Shown here in pieces: positions 41,054-43,013 of a DNA stretch of 43,013 bases. Each line of letters starts with the position of its first letter. Position 1 is the stretch's first letter. Under the pieces are notes generated by a model. That model saw nothing but the letters and a program-made list of their open reading frames with translations. It was not told the DNA's origin and did no database searches. The stretch is from Mesorhizobium sp. Root102 (GTDB lineage Bacteria; Pseudomonadota; Alphaproteobacteria; Rhizobiales; Rhizobiaceae). The translations under genes and the position numbers were made by a program. Location: the NCBI RefSeq assembly GCF_001425625.1, contig NZ_LMCP01000020.1, forward strand, positions 64,487-107,499, read 5' to 3'.

Positions 41054-42307
41054 TCAGACGGTCGCGAGGAGCAATTTAGTGTGCATCTCCTCAAGCAATC
41101 CCAGGATGGGACTGTAACTTGAATGCGTTAGGCACGCTTCTCCGCCGATGGTTGCCACACCTACAGACTGCATATCTTCGAAATCAGGCAGAATACATGG
41201 TCCCCACACACGCTGCAGCCTCAGCGGGCCATACTGTATGGGGAAAGGAAGGACTCCAAGATTGGTCAGCACGGCCTCATGGGCAAACGCAACGGACGCG
41301 AAGCCTGCCGCCCCTGCCACGTCCGGCCCGCTGCTGATGAAATCCCGCACAGCGGACAAGGCCGCATGGAGACCCGATCGTGTCTTGGCAGGGGCAATCT
41401 CAGCGCCCATGCGACGGGCTAAGTCCCAGAACGCGTCCGTTTCCAATCCGAAGCTGCTTGAGGCTGAGCCGAGATAGTTTCCGCAGTGTTCTCCGGCATT
41501 GAGGACCGGCCGCATATTGACCGGCGACCAGACCCGGATTGGGATGGTGCTCCAGGCGGTGGACAACTTGCGTGCTGCGAAGGTCAATGCAGTCGCCAAA
41601 GCACAATGGACCGTAGTGGATTCGGCCCTGGCCCGGGCGCGTAACTGCGCGGTCAGCTGCTGCGGTAGAGAAAGGCTGCTTACGAAAGGATTGGAGCCAT
41701 CCCGAAGATGATAGCCCTTGGGCACGGGAGGAAGAGCGTCAGCCGCTGGAGCATACTGGGTGGGTATCGGCTCCGGTGGACCCGCATCGAAAAGTTCGTC
41801 CTCGGATGGGGTCTGTGGCAAGGTTGGGGGAGGATTCCCCGCCAACGTGGAAAGGATATCTCGTATTGCGTACGCCAGCGAAAAGCCGTCTGCGATCGAA
41901 TGGTGGGCCGCGAGAGTGATCGCCGCCGCGCCGTCAGCATGTATCAGGACGGCTCTGATGAGAGGCGAATCCTTTTCGGAGAATGGGGCTCCGAGTTCGG
42001 CGGCGACCTCAGCCTGCCAGCTGCGGCCAGGATCGCCCTCAACGATCCTCAACGGGATCCTGGCATTCTTGCGTTGCCGAAAAAACGGACCCTCTTCTGC
42101 AGCTTCGATCGCCGCAGACATCAAGGCGTTACGGCGTTGCAGGGCATCGAGAGCGGTTCTCCATGCCGCCACGTCGGTCTTGCCGACAACGTGACCGGTC
42201 ATGGTGAAGTGCAGCGGGCGGTGCTTGTCGATCAGCCAGAATAAGTGCTCAAGCGCGCCGAGTTTCCGATCGGTGTGGACGTGGCCATGCTGCATCACGC
42301 TCCCCAT
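41054..42307 (-). CDS. Orphan condensation-domain acyltransferase
   Basis: A 417-residue protein with the active-site motif HHSIADG at 135-141 (HHxxxDG), the hallmark of NRPS condensation domains, PapA-type acyltransferases and alcohol acetyltransferases. The N-terminus (GALEHLFWLIDKHRPLHFTM) and the late segments VWSPVNMRP and LGVLPFPIQYG fit the two-lobed chloramphenicol acetyltransferase-like fold. No carrier-protein or adenylation domain is attached. It would acylate an alcohol or amine, possibly a lipid or polysaccharide, using CoA or ACP donors. The start is ATG 42307 with GGGAGGG upstream. A fragment like an HlyD C-terminus lies upstream on the same strand. Confidence 0.8.
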   Translation of the reverse strand: MGSVMQHGHVHTDRKLGALEHLFWLIDKHRPLHFTMTGHVVGKTDVAAWRTALDALQRRNALMSAAIEAAEEGPFFRQRKNARIPLRIVEGDPGRSWQAEVAAELGAPFSEKDSPLIRAVLIHADGAAAITLAAHHSIADGFSLAYAIRDILSTLAGNPPPTLPQTPSEDELFDAGPPEPIPTQYAPAADALPPVPKGYHLRDGSNPFVSSLSLPQQLTAQLRARARAESTTVHCALATALTFAARKLSTAWSTIPIRVWSPVNMRPVLNAGEHCGNYLGSASSSFGLETDAFWDLARRMGAEIAPAKTRSGLHAALSAVRDFISSGPDVAGAAGFASVAFAHEAVLTNLGVLPFPIQYGPLRLQRVWGPCILPDFEDMQSVGVATIGGEACLTHSSYSPILGLLEEMHTKLLLATV

Positions 42308-42469
42308 ATGTCCCTCCCTGTCTCCCGATTTGGCCATTTGATGCTCGGCGACTGATCAATCCCACGGACCAGCCCAAGGTCAATCTGCACGGGCGTGCGC
42401 GCTGCGGGTTCAGTCGTTGTGGGTAAGGTCTCAGAAAGCGGAACGTCCTGCAACGCGGTGCCGGCACAA

Positions 42470-42680
42470 TCCGGTCGCGGCATCGGTTGGTGGAAGAACT
42501 CTGGGAGGCGCGTAAAGCGATCCCCAAGCGCCCAGCCAACTCACAGTCTGATTTCCGGTTGGTGTCACGGGTCACGGTCGCCGTCATACCGGAGATCAAG
42601 GGAATGCCGTTGGGCACTTTATCGATGGCTACACGGATAGGAATGCGTAGGACCAGTCCGGTCTTGAAGGGCTGCATGTT
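42470..42680 (-). pseudogene. Possible HlyD-family adaptor remnant (C-terminal)
   Basis: On the - strand the frame reads VLRIPIRVAIDKVPNGIPLI then SGMTATVTRDTNRK. The R(I/V)PVRIA-D-VP-G-PL-GMTATV pattern is that of the last beta-barrel part of HlyD/EmrA membrane fusion proteins. Only about 40 residues match and neither end looks like a gene boundary, so it is a fragment at best. Confidence 0.35.
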
Positions 42681-42767
42681 CGAAAGGCTCCTGATCGCTT
42701 GCGGCGACCCCGCAACGATTGATTGGGGAATGATTCGTGGTCGCGGCACTCGGCTAGAACAGCCAGG

Positions 42768-42844
42768 CTGACAACAAGCTGACAGTGAAAATTTGGATGG
42801 GCGGCCCATCTGCGGCGCGGATGCAGTTGTCAGCCATTTGTCAG
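42768..42844. promoter_or_regulatory. CTGACA/TGTCAG paired box array
   Basis: CTGACA occurs at 42768 and 42779 (11 bases apart), and its complement TGTCAG at 42828 and 42839 (11 bases apart). GCTGACAAC and GTTGTCAGC form a 9-base inverted pair. The array lies about 110 bases upstream of the ATG at 42955. Confidence 0.4.
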
Positions 42845-42954
42845 GTTGGATTGGTTATGCCGCACCAATGGCGGTCACAGGCCGTCGGACAGGACCGATG
42901 GAAATCCCACCCACAGGCGCGACATCCTCGCGCAACCTTCCGAATGGAGCCATC

Positions 42955-43013
42955 ATGTATCGCACTCTCGTTCTCGCCGCTCTCGCCGGCATGATCGCAG
43001 GACCGGCGCTCGC
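42955..43013 (+). CDS. Start of an exported protein (partial, runs off the window)
   Basis: ATG at 42955 follows GGAG and opens the sequence MYRTLVLAALAGMIAGPALA, a typical signal peptide. Only 19 full codons are inside the window, so the mature protein is unknown. The upstream leader has an array of CTGACA boxes. Confidence 0.6.
   Translation, partial: MYRTLVLAALAGMIAGPAL

Larger units (their letters stand above)
42308..42954. other. 647-base gap with remnant and repeats
   Basis: This gap holds a - strand fragment resembling an HlyD C-terminus, the CTGACA box array at 42768-42844 and the leader of the gene starting at 42955. Other open frames here look like shadows. Confidence 0.5.

Overview
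The window is high-GC chromosomal DNA from an alphaproteobacterium of the order Rhizobiales, most likely Mesorhizobium or a close relative. I judge this from protein character and gene order: a PDH operon with an embedded SGNH hydrolase, the dusB-ntrB-ntrC-ntrY-ntrX-dat-hfq-hflX block, and the rlpA-dacF-tmk-holB-metG-tatD block. No database search was possible.

Layout. 1-4781 (+): lipoate-dependent metabolism, with the end of the E2 gene, a small membrane protein, an SGNH hydrolase, lpdA, a GlsB-type membrane protein, lipA and a COQ10/RatA-like gene. 4757-6492 (-): a PncC/CinA-type amidase and the ispDF fusion. 6737-16876 (+): dusB and the nitrogen-control cascade ntrBC and ntrYX, then a class IV aminotransferase, hfq and hflX. 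16943-19041 (-): mazG and an aromatic aminotransferase. 19231-23764 (+): an ECF sigma/anti-sigma pair, a BAX-inhibitor-like protein, an aldose epimerase-like protein, a GST and a broken Imm11 gene. 23767-29216 (-): a ureohydrolase downstream of a complete CUT1 sugar-type ABC importer, headed by a LacI-type operator. 29217-29859: a decayed strip with a TetR remnant, an IS-like end and a strong dif-like site at 29733-29760. 29860-30621 (+): a GNAT protein. 30635-38332 (-): a housekeeping operon from rlpA to an MBL-fold hydrolase.

38333-43013 is different in character. It has small exported or zinc-ribbon proteins, two small genes each interrupted by one in-frame stop, integrase fragments on both sides of an intact tRNA-Ser(UGA), an orphan condensation-domain acyltransferase, a fragment resembling an HlyD C-terminus, and the start of an exported protein at the window edge. 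It looks like a decaying integration hotspot.

The best non-coding signal is the dif candidate. Most genes left of it are on the + strand and almost all on its right are on the - strand, as expected if two replication forks meet here. A second theme is a family of about 48-base hairpin repeats between genes. Two copies share a base with, and so complete, the TAA stop codon of the neighbouring gene. A third is the loss of expected catalytic or contact residues in otherwise intact proteins: DacF lacks the usual SxN and KTG motifs, NtrX lacks GAFTGA, and the ureohydrolase has GGDCS in place of GGDHS. I found no CRISPR array, rRNA gene or complete insertion sequence.
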